A stretch of 64,000 nucleotides of DNA, taken from positions 558,001 to 622,000 of the forward strand of contig NZ_JACCBV010000001.1 in the NCBI RefSeq assembly GCF_013409785.1. Reading direction: 5' to 3'. The position numbers and the translations under genes were made by a program. This DNA comes from Microbacterium immunditiarum. Lineage in GTDB: Bacteria; Actinomycetota; Actinomycetes; Actinomycetales; Microbacteriaceae. This document shows, piece after piece, positions 58,401 to 60,985 of this stretch (position 1 is its first letter; each line of letters opens with the position of its first letter). The notes under the pieces were generated by a model, which saw only the letters and a list, made by a program, of their open reading frames with translations, was not told the DNA's origin and did no database searches.

Positions 58401-59111
58401 AGGTGCCGGATCGCTCGTGGTCGGCTCCTCCGTGGGGGCGACGTCTGCGACGCCGTCGTCCCCCGCTGCGAGGCGCAACGGGAAGGCGACGGCCCCGCGA
58501 GCGAGTGCCCGCACGACGGTGCGGTCGAGCCCGGCGTCCTCGCCCACGGCGAGGTAGCGCTGCCCCGGTTGCAGGCGGGAGTCCATGATCGCACCGTGGT
58601 GGTGCACATCGGCGCGTCCGAGCAGGTGTCCGATCTCGTGCGCGAGCACGGTGCGAAGGTCGATGCGCGTCGCGGCGGGGCCGCTGCCGGCGACGCCGAC
58701 GACTCCGTCCTGCGACGTGAACTCGATCGAGTCGGTGGGCGTCGGGTCGACGAACCATCCGTGGCCGGCGGCCGTCGCGTCGACGGTGACCGTGCGCCCG
58801 CGTGTCACCGCGAGTCGATCGCCAGGGAGGTCGGCCACGCGGATCCGAAGGTCGACTTCCGCGCCCCACAGTCCGACCGCGCTGTCTACGAGCGTCGCGA
58901 CGGCGGCCGGCGCCACGCTCGCCGCCGAGCTCGCCGCAGCGGTACCGGTGACCCGCAGCGCGAGCTCGTCGTCCAAGGCCCAACCCGGTGCCGGGGCCGC
59001 GGTGGGGACGAGCGCCATCGCGATGGCGATGACGGAGGCGGTCAGTGCGGAAGGTCTCCGCGCAAACGCGTGGACACCGCCCCTTCGCCCCGCTGTCATG
59101 TCAGCCCGCAC
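31437..59111 (-). CDS. Giant exported multidomain adhesin-like protein (~9,220 aa) with metzincin motif
   Basis: One uninterrupted frame of 27.7 kb, predicted near 0.9 MDa. In order: signal peptide (residues 5-44); metzincin-like region with HEIGHLLGRAD (H158) and Met-turn GAIMDS; Pro/Thr/Glu linker; VENLVG/GGSISG-type repeats to about 1,075; then about 4,000 residues of filamentous-adhesin-like repeats (AxIGxxAxVxAG-DVxVxA blocks alternating with Gly/Ala/Val stretches). A less repetitive part (44-41.3 kb) follows, then RTX-like segments, Calx-beta-like units (39.9-38.3 kb) and dense GGxGxD RTX repeats (37.7-34.9 kb). The C-terminal end has six DUF11-like repeats with GDTDGDG-DPGE loops (34.7-32.3 kb), TPGFWKNN, a Pro linker and a Calx-beta domain ending in DD. 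No LPXTG-like signal or C-terminal helix is seen. The GTG at 59111 has GGGAAGGG 7 nt upstream; the ATG at 59099 is an alternative. Roles in adhesion, matrix or prey contact are inferred. Confidence 0.85.
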   Translation of the reverse strand: MRADMTAGRRGGVHAFARRPSALTASVIAIAMALVPTAAPAPGWALDDELALRVTGTAAASSAASVAPAAVATLVDSAVGLWGAEVDLRIRVADLPGDRLAVTRGRTVTVDATAAGHGWFVDPTPTDSIEFTSQDGVVGVAGSGPAATRIDLRTVLAHEIGHLLGRADVHHHGAIMDSRLQPGQRYLAVGEDAGLDRTVVRALARGAVAFPLRLAAGDDGVADVAPTEEPTTSDPAPATEPAPATEPAPPAEPVASSDSGTGSAPVTEPAVEGGASVEQAEGDPDHAADGSVADPTVSESSSATTDGTSAETMAAASETASVAPGPWTVALTGSGTWTVTVEEGFLVIGDQRRELSTITELIIEGTSGADTLVITAAALAALAGIAITFDGQGGADRLVGPALDATWNVTGSGSGALVVGGQTVAFRGVEVLEGAAGNEDVFVLATTGSVAEVHGGAGGYDILRVSPTASGSVAAYVTGPQSGVVTRDGVLTAYSGLEPVDVASCTICLVAVQDGVGHTMRVSQNGSEVWVEFTDGSGETHRIAATADLTLTVRGGAGADTITVEELPATVTLIIDGGGGDDILIGPDVDTDWTITGANAGATEAFTFTAVEHLVGRTGVDVFALSAGGSISGSIAGGGGSDAVVGLDVDNEWTISGLDTGSLAWAGGAAAALSFTGVENLIGGSADDTFIVLAGGSLSGGIEGGAADATAAVAPRDVLDLSALGGPVLVILAGGAVDISAVFSTSTAAGDPGSGAVRFDNATQDEATQIFLDELDADGQSIIDAIDRIDTANGGGQLLVTDAEEPTNWILFQLLGITVPALPGGYRVLSVQAIGSSGAAPFSDGSDITLSYIPPANLVQGWGTFIDIDEIIGTASGSDTIRGPPDANVRWTIDGADSGKVAGIRFTSFENLVGTDGNVDVFVVTTTGSVSGSVAGGADGIDSLVIECISSCGGVTAALYNAAGADASGTAVLFGRTISYSGLDHQQAIFAGVDTVKIVGTSGDDIITLSAGSTAQEMRVDFAGIGWYDPTTGVITSTLTFTIPQVSLVVEGGEGADTIAVQSLAAGWWSGATLHIFGNRRQSDELPVFVDDPAADVVNFTGDIDTNGGVLEAYAAHVSVSPDVTIDTGAGWITFRVRQIGLAFAENLSPVFVSDRNVSIAIGDRAVLRATGIFLIAQAEDRSLAEYLGASKEVANFVIDPLTGLLEGAIALPVKVLIKSATATITIGADAELIGDDTVGLYAVAGAAANGTASSSMFSIGYVQATATAIVTIKQGATITSTAAIVITATASANAEMSSSTDRDIESTPNPGGAQVAIAIAVSNAVAVATISVEQGVTIDAGKTANIQAAGTVESKAEAESGLFADGTAGLAFAIELSDADIETTVLGTVRARMDAGSVVKIEIDPKVTDMTKAGYVDYTGNRINVGPHALVTEDTVTYTNRRGTSIGGLVDGREYYVIWLPDDPTTANLDESEFIALASSERNAVLATTCTYDGTYADYLECLAKYVVDLNPAAGPATGNNIRKFDSSDVDAAADSITLRWPAGTVFNTFELGQAVVYHQNGNAPIDGLEDGHTYYVVASTNQTNLQGDTRFTSAQVIALAETENEARAGVLIDIGPVFGGGGTDYRFEAKHVLDTGFATGVGIIAKLEAKDSSSASAGLSDGGHPTNKWAKFKEIIGTNVPDEIFGKLTKKYTENHAKAGVASNSGLSVGGALAFIFADHDVVTVVGATAVIESNEDLEVKATIAQTINISAASDIEPQTDATGQTAGTSAETAISVAIAVAIFDNLATATVKTGADLDGLRATRVIADVTYPFLTRFDQYIPLSWGELVDKIRTDGPDAIKNYLNTTLGLQGLFNAWTTATANAEEIGLAGAVTVLVPTNRAVAEVEGGVDINQNLQWRASDHPNNRNVGGPGADPDGVEGEQVVSIEATNYQQFLTMTGNFSLPDIDLDKRDAKFRDRLEAPSVSEGGKKGGVGGSFYVFVQDNTTHALVGDTARIYSGFDGGFNMKAEEAMFHIDLVQSGSNGGKFAISGSVAYIGQDSDTLVKLGSNAIVTGRDVRLYAGDLTTQATWVGGIAKGEGVGLGISVAINDLDRTTKAVIGDPDATPTANGTARTTANNIDVTGAVDVLAKLDGDLWAFSVAGAFSKPGEPDATPPDGTPQKALDLLGAQASTPPTGVGVAGAASVNLVRDTVQASIADAGHIHAGNVTVTAIDDFFQLAVTGGAAFAVGQREGSKSIAGAFSYNQLDVKTLAFIVATDLTTTGDLAVTATRSGDLFSIAAGLAGAAGNESKAVAGSFSANMILNETIAAIRGSVGDVGGDVIVQASDSTRIIAIGGGIGIALGGDIGIGLGVGINLIGTTTNPTITRASITSSRLTIGGTLLTVKALGVNDETGQRIYALGAGVGVATGPKADIGLGLMLSVNIIVAVTEAFIRSSVISERAGTSGSVLDVEVEAKDDSGIVAIAPAVAVATGQFAIGAGVAYSELDIDVLATLDDVDLTIDGSLSVKATSAGEIGGVAVGLAVSLGTSGKLAGAASVVINIIDMTVKATIADTVADSAVGTSEISAGGPITVEAADTSLIVSIAGGVAASTRGAAVGAAIGYNLISNEIEASIETASVDARNSASDLSVTATSHAILVAIGLGVAVTGGNFALGGTLLVNSIANTLDAHIANSPSIHAGRDVIVTATESVVLVAVAGGVGVSFRGAAIGAAISYNFIGGGQSEANPDLLNSETDAVDQISARIDDARVTAGRDIVVKAGYQPSISDIPPSVSLGDITVDIPGDPTDSDDPSIDSGVPWTSTIVSVAVGAAAADSLAVGGSITVNVIAHDIVAAITGSAATPVQAGGSILVQATDEITAVAVAIGAALGQNAAGIAVPLQIDLSTVQAFIGAGAVVDALGGGGGLLARTGTKDSSDTAQAELIKGVAVVATAFETIRTIAVGVGAGARFGVAGSGSVSVLDRTVEAWIGDGAMINQGVTGENVDQGVLVRASDRTDHIGVAGSIALGGIAGVGAGVEVGVITKRTRAWIGAGAQVQAQKDVRVLASSSEDIVSVAGAGAGGINVGIAGAVDVYVIDVTSTAQIRGTAAGATPTRVLAEGSVLVYASSATQVDFIAGNVAAGGAAGIGGAVVVPIVTKTTDASIGTRAEVDGRGNRAGIAVPSGFGVEFVAYGSDPSQVTAPSISNDDVGYDPSTSDDDPLVDEQLTGQRVVTPAIRSGFTGVAVVALNRDDIGMFGVGAAASGTVSVQLSAAVHVMTAETTATIGEGARINATAGTEGAGQSVLVVAANDFQLLGVAGGAAIAGAVAVTPGVEVAVIDNTVKAQIAGSARVEAVRDVEVRAQAAEDALVVVIAIAGSGTVAVAGAVGVIVIDATTYASIGAGAVVVAGGNVVVLASDATDIDHFGLGAGIGVGAAGVGVGVAVAVITKDTRAWIGAATVDAAGGAGAITTYDGTLSDSGELGTTTDAHGVLVVAVSDENVLSIAIAGAGGFGAGVAGAVTVEVIDADTRAFIDSGARINTTAQDAASASQDVRVVAVNTLTVLAIAGSVGVGIAGIAGGVEVGVVHNDTTAFIAGTVNAKRDIAVTALADRSIRSFAVSAGGGVVGLGAAVSVWTLGGNLVAQYSYADKDEDGDATTRSGNVLQGQNENGGTTSILAGIDAMLNGGGASSALGGVENPGEDPDNPGQTAGDSRNSDRLRDTAGKAQTAFDGSTPSGSVTAATAQPPATATVGTQTVPAGTTAFIGRNADISAGRDVLLDARARVSVLQVGSGVGVGGVAAGAGVAILTFDDDVTTFIATGADVGAGGAVSLESRLKAELDVLAITAGLAGIAGIAATVIVINDRGTVSAYLENAASSASAAVISAAGSVLLSAERDVDIETSALAAALAAGVGLGAAVVIVTSNGTAVAAAGINSRIGVDAPMAQRTVGDVEITAKAVASVSSFRDAEVTIMALAGGTLGVSAGVLNVTIGTSGASIATAEVRRGSLIYSSGAVRVAANYSPTVDVTGGNVSVGVVAVGGVGVAVKVLGRAFASIGDGVVVRAVALAVEADSTTDASADILIASIGAIGGSGARVDVDVDVDSDVSVGSISGAITTLDTTGSISLLAKGTHFSYAEAEGGAGGLGAVAWLIADATLTGAVTARILGRTTVIRAGGVDVTADLLSGAAGSRVVVGSGGAVSIGGSQAIAESTPQVAASIGDGVTIGDTTIAASPVPILGGVTVSAKAIAEADSVANAYGGGAVQVGIPEARSTLSPDVDAYIGTSATITNPTRIYTAGSVRISAELSDDATSAPSDRITDVVIGTDRIVFSYPGIGEGDVVTYIGPGVTGLHSGSAYTVLDSGEVGSIRLGALLPAADVDPNTEIITFLVPHGFVSGDCIVYDARGGVSILQSGAFATGACSGTNVFYVRVIDTTRIKLTTSYAAATTPTPANPAGDAPITPTVTGNRLTDPTLAGLADGTPVMYRAPAAGTFSGNAVDVTPVQIEDPQNAGSLIWTPAATVTTVDEKKVVTITLNAGANNIFVGTALTNLLSTGDAVVYRVLKGSPITPLVDGGVYYVIKFANGSIQLASNRCRATGCPAQAGPDGEFGTDDDIAAVPVTPIAIGRGAADSLHSIERALGDLRDGYTYYIKRGGAIPAGSVELAATPGGTTLSLANTDRPGPHRFGIVEVDLKAGTGTQALYARIGSELSAGTHRLGGPGGEDLTVIAPSKGNGASGATTNGGSGGGVDVSVPSARVTGTITVDATLAAAIVQAGQSIEVTANGRSRATAYANTGGGGGVSVGEAHADVVFDTATTTATVAGSSNLRAGLDVTVAATSDHRIGATAQSKGGGAISAKIAETTARIDNDTVAMIGNGAVILAGRHVTVRTDLATNGTTLSDTASWGIGAGADSDNTNDDRGVRIGTSTDASTSRVVIGTGVRITGSTVNLDAYVSRIEGTATAKALGVNPILLGVATAFANAHVDLYLTVAVEIGGGTIIRGDRGVDLKAHTVGIVITRNAMRLAVALIPPQRAENNGDGDVDAVVNADRGAIVMAGARRIDPTSGLIIPGDTESVALYGFADSGVHYETPSPDSDRYRDASGGLYDESRHIWWDADVIVLGGLDGAPLLVVDEDGFVVDANAITINGGTVPIPGVTQVDPDGDGRYVIDEIENTGYANVLFVATCQSHGPNDAVPGAHPTRISCSIANQDYASTRGEPNQPWPTFEFRDTLESVVIVDRSGLEVTIRGIDVVNDFTESPLVRLHSEGGALRAFTTLEFDLRHAAAPSLVDIEKRGDGDVLLSALIENPVGLTRIVNLFADILASTDDAKITTNLLDIEATLGSIGSEQRRLLVDLVRFVAKPRVDAPTASGPRDPRIAAQAGADVWLSLKGLDRTQAGATTITITLDLIRAGGDVDLELRTAVRQGASTRHGDVEVHVVHESSIWSTARPHRFHFRGSEANPDPARTGVTGLIDPALETAGTDVEIDSVYRLEQRNALLPRVDVPIGATGQTMFRADAEDGWFVIFATPALTPGTPGVVAGDDIRIRDTEALANGSDAVDSGSAPRVHVEGFIDLAPSSTGWVDVDIDGSIALDEVADDFRIGLIRSRTSDVRLVSAVSMIDADPADAATNPSDPRDVEGVNITLIARTGSIGTPADFLEINLLDTVGSSPTLLNGVLNAVAALGVHLFEVLGDLRVGIVVSAQNDPTQVTDVSLVAGAGSILDGEADALPDVVADRIDLRATGGGIGTLFDDLDVNTSVVNSSTGRLYAQADWSVFITETDGDLRVLAAKSRDGDVRLTVPDTNGVRGPPSTGTQDLILVVSGTSLVSQGEPRTTTPGAADSATTTRSGIWAKRDISLWVGDDLLAPVESDIVAGRTIYIHGDTNRDAAAPSAIDPDPLGTPSATNADTHSSTATATSGFGTTMTFAGRIGGLFDLDGGSDRTDGALIFGHIDVDHFDFVSTLLGTAVHVYGSQNLSATDRTRCAPAVLQVGCGDGEDVFQVLALRTPDDPDAHTLTLDGQQGTDTYRIETTTDATRTYVVNLLDTGAPNDGADVATIVGTDGDDIVLLRAVTAIPNETADRPAFVAFLHGTLEGLRGSPAVGTGVERINYDTALNGRLIVETGLGDDFFAVDDTSTTITLDAGAGDDEFQFGQLFGTPREAAAGLAPEDVFPRIIATTRGYLSPGIGAPLVALGGAGNDRFTVYSNQAELRLEGEDGNDLFVVRGFALARTNADGTIQTDASGTAIPAIGASTGRPLDIRTGGGDDEVQYTMNAPVSVDGGAGYDKLVILGTEFPDDIVITASAIYGAGVTVRYATVESVEVDGLEGADQFFVQSTAGGVSYRVIGGLGSDTINIAGDISTDIVVRDIEGASGSIDHLVTSGDVDYHGIVAPGIDLHVAGVNEGVVVITESGGGTSVAEGGGTRAFDSYTVKLSRQPVGTVYVTVSSAMPGLAERIAAIPGDSVWLCAGTQAQCDDAFEEFRRHLVEMGATVDPAQRALVLAFDAATWNLPQTVWVYAVDDARPEGDRTVSISHTTLATDAADRAAGFDGAAVRNVEVLVRDNDVPGVVIVEVVPGTSDEDRSTVVLEGANGVTDEILVGLAAPAAGEVRIRLDAPDGRIRFESSDGRFNAATRIITFAAGDTTPVRIRIVVIDDAIRQDPAWVRIIARLLSGPAGYVFDDRTNYVDVRDDDSAGVLVTESGGGTTVVRGGTGDDYTIRLTKQPTADVNIAILTDGLTDAAIGGRVTWRAIGSAGKGLFTGAVAFDPATRRITRADGGSFLADGFLEGMRISIDGGSTYYKIAVIRGDNATFDNVIELTAEFALPAGGGVVTLRRVAASVTFTAANWMTPVTVSLVADPFFDVPLVREGVKTFATQPHLLSQLVGPVQIEGGTTRVDRSLHSGVKLPGEADGPLLGIGDAASVPEGRNIDVLNIFDDSSVQDHVRTLTSTSLTGTGLPSGFTVSGGTAFGEPAVVPGGISWGVVEFETAADGTITAITADASLSTIEVLNLLLGTGNDRLTITGTLQQAPEDDGDPSTAPNPPAAHGSLTVVHGGGNQLVNGVVGGDTIIVTGGGGPSSPLVIYGDTSQDGVWYSGRAETQDAGDFGAQPFDQFPGVPDEDERFWFPLANPYAHAGDDVIDASALFVDAAPGALPSVGVIVYGGAGNDTIIGSQAHDYLAGGSGNDVILGQRGSDQIYGDSGVSVDVITRRLDIPTANTSAYAMADGLVPGADQLSGEGAGSATGDAGDHDDTIFGDHGIVTQAVTIERADLLGGPVFVRIQTARLIIAIATAQPQVGGDDTITGDAGDDRIAGGNGADVIAGAAGLDTIFGDHGRIEFVTPDGLFRLVTTTDPTLGGQDTITGGTGNDAILGGTASDTVSGDDGNDLVFGDHGRIDATVPYQGAIGIRLDLLPLNMPLVTHPFAWTSIDTRAPDGGAGDLLRGDAGEDVIIGGQGSDRITGGTGDDDLIGGHNVAGGSDTGDFIDGGAQNDAIAGDNANLLRTGDISGRRFQVLTSAGIYGQDSGCADIVSAGACGTNPTDSHDDPRGAKERDVMLFDHDTSTPAGLYGDDVIAGGADDDLIFGQLGDDWIQGDGSAIDDSGALTVDVRTTRQSVEDWAGGGRDGDDYLEGNGGNDVIFGNLGRDDIIGGSSELFSLTTPSRRPDGADTIFGGAGIRLVRNNYGDLEEDGHARDSDVILGDNGNIHRLVRVIAGVADGDPLTPDTVFLTFNYDTYGGAVRLLPRAYTFLDYTQGSGVGIGAADVVHGENGDDTIHGQLGDDVLFGEGQDDDIYGGWGNDRIYGGTGVDGIMGDDGKMQTSRNGMTEPLNNLDTPDAQEFVSIPGPFTGADIYILGELLKRADFATWIEGAVNHDVLYGGLGDDFMHGGEGSDSMSGAEAMQEFYNRDLRNGALTRLATELPLVDANPLHYSADTTMFADYDPDDPRAIIPGFLLNFDAYVLDEVTGEAIIIDGQKVKSDDGRDRMYGDLWHDWLVGGTNCDWLFGGFGDDLLQLDDNLETAGGANTNPENDDPRFRDGDFAFGGAGRDVLIANTAQDRMFDWGGEFNSFIVPFSPFGSPTVNRSFSPNIRDFIRALSEAGGSDEGPGIPAGEPFDEEALVEPSDGQLWQDQHGGPRDPQPGNIPGGGRDDVGGPNLHCPCDPQTLLRVVKYVNGDDANVNGPTLDAGSVVVWTYQVSNPGSIAIRLTRTLDDNATPADPTDDFVPVYVSGDTDGDGLVDPGEVWIFRAEGTARAGRQLNVVTVEGVGANGQSVRDSDPAVYTGLAVEPVQLHVEKAINAVDPFHPTPAEDADAAPGASVLVGTAVTFTYLVWAVDGPVTEVVLRDDNGTPGDTSDDFAPVYVSGDTDGDGILDPGEVWLFRAVAIAVLGPYTNIAMVMGAGGGASLMATDAANYLGLPPAQVHIEKAVNAADPTAPTAADDADTRATAKIVAVGTALVWTYLVTNPGTVSLRGVIVVDDNGTPLDPSDDFVPVYVGGDTDGDGELDPGEVWLYTSLGVANATAPAGFFGNTAVVTAQWGAGDTVTDTDAAWAIGAVVEVTIVKLVNGQDADAAPGPTVPAGSTLTFTYLVTTSGNVPVAVVVRDDNGTPNDTADDWSPVYVSGDVDGDGLLDPGETWIYTATGIAPLGLHTNIARVTAVDPATDQTATATNAANATGVAVPRSGIVVSKTVNAQPADDPSGAVKVAVGAPLSWAVEVRLIPGSLPMNGVTVVDDNGTPGDELDDRVLELTSGDTDGDGVLDADEVWIFAYAGVAVSGTTCNSAEVFAADEFATVYSSSDVACVVVVAPGIRIKKAVNAADPWNPTAIEDADGTGSQWLWGTRVVWTYLVTNPGDVALALSPIRDDNGTPGDTADDFTPVYVGGDLNGNGLLDPGEMWLFTSAGVVAHVVGTTPYRNIAAVTGTDVVLGETVWSWDSAAYRTSGRGEGMTPGFWKNNADNWAASAWPRMPDGTLVYSPSQTVGSVFSTAPDSVRDLTLVQALGTGGGGINALVRAAVSALLGAAHPEVAYPYTVAEVIDMVNAAMASGNTGTIGNTASTLDRLNNAESDLDQQGRAASPGTPPPAVVEPPPPTPPEGAVAAMALSEPDDAADAETDAPPPAPALPTLSVADVSVLEGKNGGSKVQSVVTVTLSAATTSAVTVTITIVGGTATKDGDWTGATTATLMIPAGATTATFTVQIVGDRTKEPDETILLALSNASANAAIGDGEGVMTILNDD

Positions 59112-59234
59112 CCCGCGACCCTTCCCAGCGCGGCGCACCCGTACTACTCCCCATCGAGTGCGTCGCTCCCATGGCGGCCTGATCGGCACGCCTGAACCCG
59201 GATCCTGCCGTGCTCTCAAGCGGACGTCAATGCC
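59105..59234 (-). promoter_or_regulatory. Promoter and structured leader of the giant gene
   Basis: On the minus strand TTGACG (59225-59230), a 17-bp spacer and CAGGAT (59202-59207) would give a leader of about 84 nt. The leader can fold a 12-position stem with 11 pairs (GCGACGCACTCG with CGGGTGCGCCGC) closing a loop that contains ATGGGGAGTAG. GGGAAGGG and the GTG follow. In the second copy (31237-31373) loop and stem are kept while several stem bases differ, which suggests that structure is selected. Confidence 0.6.
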
Positions 59235-59304
59235 TCACTTTGTGAAGCGATTGTTGACACGTTGATGCGACGGTGCGAGGTGTGTCCAATTTTCTATCGG
59301 CTGA

Positions 59305-60852
59305 TCAGGTGAAAGTCAAAAAGCCGGCGAACACCAGTTCACGTACCTTCGGAAGCATATCTTTACGCGAAACTGAGGCATCCGCGTCGAGAAGCTCCGC
59401 GATCGCGTCGATGAGCACGCCCGCCGGAAGGTCTCCGTCGCAGGCTCCGACGAGAGCCGCGAGCGCGGGGTCGACCGACAGCGTGCGACCGAAGCCGCCG
59501 CCCTGGCGCAGCTCGATGACGGTCGGGTCCGCCTCGCCGGGGCGGTGGTGGCGCGCCTCGGTCACGTCGGGAGCGACCGTGAAGACGGATGCCGCGACCC
59601 CCGCGTCGTCGAGCCGCGACAGCCGATCGTGGGCGGCGAGCGCTGCCGCGAGGTGCTCGCCGAGCCCCGCCTGATCCGGCACCGCCTGAGCGACGCGCTC
59701 GTACCGCGCGAGCGTCGGCGCCCCGTCGGCCGGACGCCGCAGCAGCACATACCCGAACCCGATCTCGGTCACGCCGCGCGAGGCGAAGTCGTCCAGCCAC
59801 GCGTCGATGAGCCGAGCGAACGCCGGCGTGCCGGGAACCGTCCCCCCGTCGCGCACCCACAGCTCGGCGTACGCGAGCGGGTCGAGCGACTCGCGTTCGA
59901 CGATCCACGCGTCGAGGGGAGCGGCGGATGCCTCGACCCACCCCCGTACGCGATCGAGACCCGGCGTGCCGTCGCGCGTCTCCCAGTTCGCGAGCAGCTG
60001 CGCGATGCCGCCCGGCGCGAGGTGCTCGCCGGCCCCCGTGACGAAGGCGGCGACGAGGTCGTCTCCGACCATGCCGCCGTCGCGGTACTCGTACTCCGGC
60101 ACGTCGTCGCGTCGAGGCGTGATGACGAAGGGCGGGTTGGACACGATGCGGTCGAACGTCTCGCCCCGCACCGGCTCGAAGAGGCTCCCACGGCGTATCT
60201 CCACTCCGTCGACGCCGTTGAGCAGCGCGTTCAGACGCGTATAGGAGAGTGCGCGGTCGGAGATGTCGGTCGCGACGACCCGCGACACGGCGCGACGCGC
60301 GCGGAGCGATTGGATGCCGCACCCGCTGCCCACGTCCAGTGCCCGCTCTGCAGGCGTCGGGAGCTGGATCGCGGCGAGCGTGAGCGACGCTCCGCCCACG
60401 CCGAGCACGTGGTCTTCCGGGAGCGGTCCGCCCAAGGCCGTCTCATCGAGGTCGCTCGCGATCCACCACTCCCCGTCGCCGCGGGCGTCGGAGAACGACT
60501 GCGGGCGGATGAGCGCGAGCGGCCGCGCATCCGGATCACCGCCTCCCGCCGCCACCGTCTCGACGAGTCCGAGGGTCTCGAGGCCTTCGACGCCTGTGCG
60601 CGAAAGTGCCCGTGCGACGTCGGCCGCGGGCTGCGGCATGCCCAGCACGAACAGGCGCGAGAGCACCGCCACCGCGTCGTCGCGGCCTGCGAGCCCGCGG
60701 AGCGCAGGTCCTCGGAGTCCCCGCACGACTGCGTCGTCCGCAGCCTCGCCCCACCCGGATCGCACGGCCTCGGAGGTGAACCCGGCGCCGCGGAGGTCGT
60801 CGGCGAGCGAGCGGCACAGATCGGGATCCGGGTTCGGCGTCACGGCGTCCAT
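59305..60852 (-). CDS. Class I SAM-dependent methyltransferase with NPPF motif
   Basis: A 515-residue protein. An N-terminal domain of about 150 residues (LCRSLADDLRGAGFTSEAV) resembles the DUF7059-type head found in actinobacteria. The methyltransferase core has LDVGSGCGIQSL for SAM, an acidic residue in VVATDISDRAL and the catalytic SNPPFV. The NPPY/F motif marks enzymes that methylate planar amide or amino nitrogen, such as PrmC (glutamine) and RlmG/RsmC (rRNA guanine). A C-terminal extension of about 150 residues has no recognised family. It is transcribed leftward, divergent from the DUF6049 gene. Its stop is 71 bp from the giant gene's promoter block. Confidence 0.85.
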   Translation of the reverse strand: MDAVTPNPDPDLCRSLADDLRGAGFTSEAVRSGWGEAADDAVVRGLRGPALRGLAGRDDAVAVLSRLFVLGMPQPAADVARALSRTGVEGLETLGLVETVAAGGGDPDARPLALIRPQSFSDARGDGEWWIASDLDETALGGPLPEDHVLGVGGASLTLAAIQLPTPAERALDVGSGCGIQSLRARRAVSRVVATDISDRALSYTRLNALLNGVDGVEIRRGSLFEPVRGETFDRIVSNPPFVITPRRDDVPEYEYRDGGMVGDDLVAAFVTGAGEHLAPGGIAQLLANWETRDGTPGLDRVRGWVEASAAPLDAWIVERESLDPLAYAELWVRDGGTVPGTPAFARLIDAWLDDFASRGVTEIGFGYVLLRRPADGAPTLARYERVAQAVPDQAGLGEHLAAALAAHDRLSRLDDAGVAASVFTVAPDVTEARHHRPGEADPTVIELRQGGGFGRTLSVDPALAALVGACDGDLPAGVLIDAIAELLDADASVSRKDMLPKVRELVFAGFLTFT

Positions 60853-60930
60853 TCAACCCCGATCCGACCTGGGGACGACGGGATTGCCCACAGAGACGGC
60901 GTCTCACCGGGTCCGCCCGATCCTGACCCG

Positions 60931-60936
60931 TAGAAT
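60931..60936 (+). promoter_or_regulatory. Candidate -10 of the DUF6049-murJ operon
   Basis: TAGAAT matches the -10 consensus closely and would start transcription near 60943, about 43 nt before the ATG at 60986. No clear -35 is visible. Confidence 0.35.
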
Positions 60937-60985
60937 CACACGAGATCGTGCGGTCGTGAATCGCACACGAGCGAAACCCCCCAGC

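Noticed and set aside
59105..59200. Manganese (yybP-ykoY) riboswitch, because the loop contains GGGGAGTA
   Set aside because: The other conserved yybP-ykoY segments and the paired three-way arrangement were not found, and the downstream gene is not a transporter. A covariance-model scan would settle it.
31437..59219. Earlier start of the giant gene at 59219
   Set aside because: The extra residues are Arg-rich, lie within the conserved leader repeat and precede a good ribosome site and signal peptide.
60263..60985. Upstream extension of the DUF6049 frame into the methyltransferase gene
   Set aside because: The signal peptide begins at the ATG at 60986, and the extension overlaps a well-supported opposite gene.
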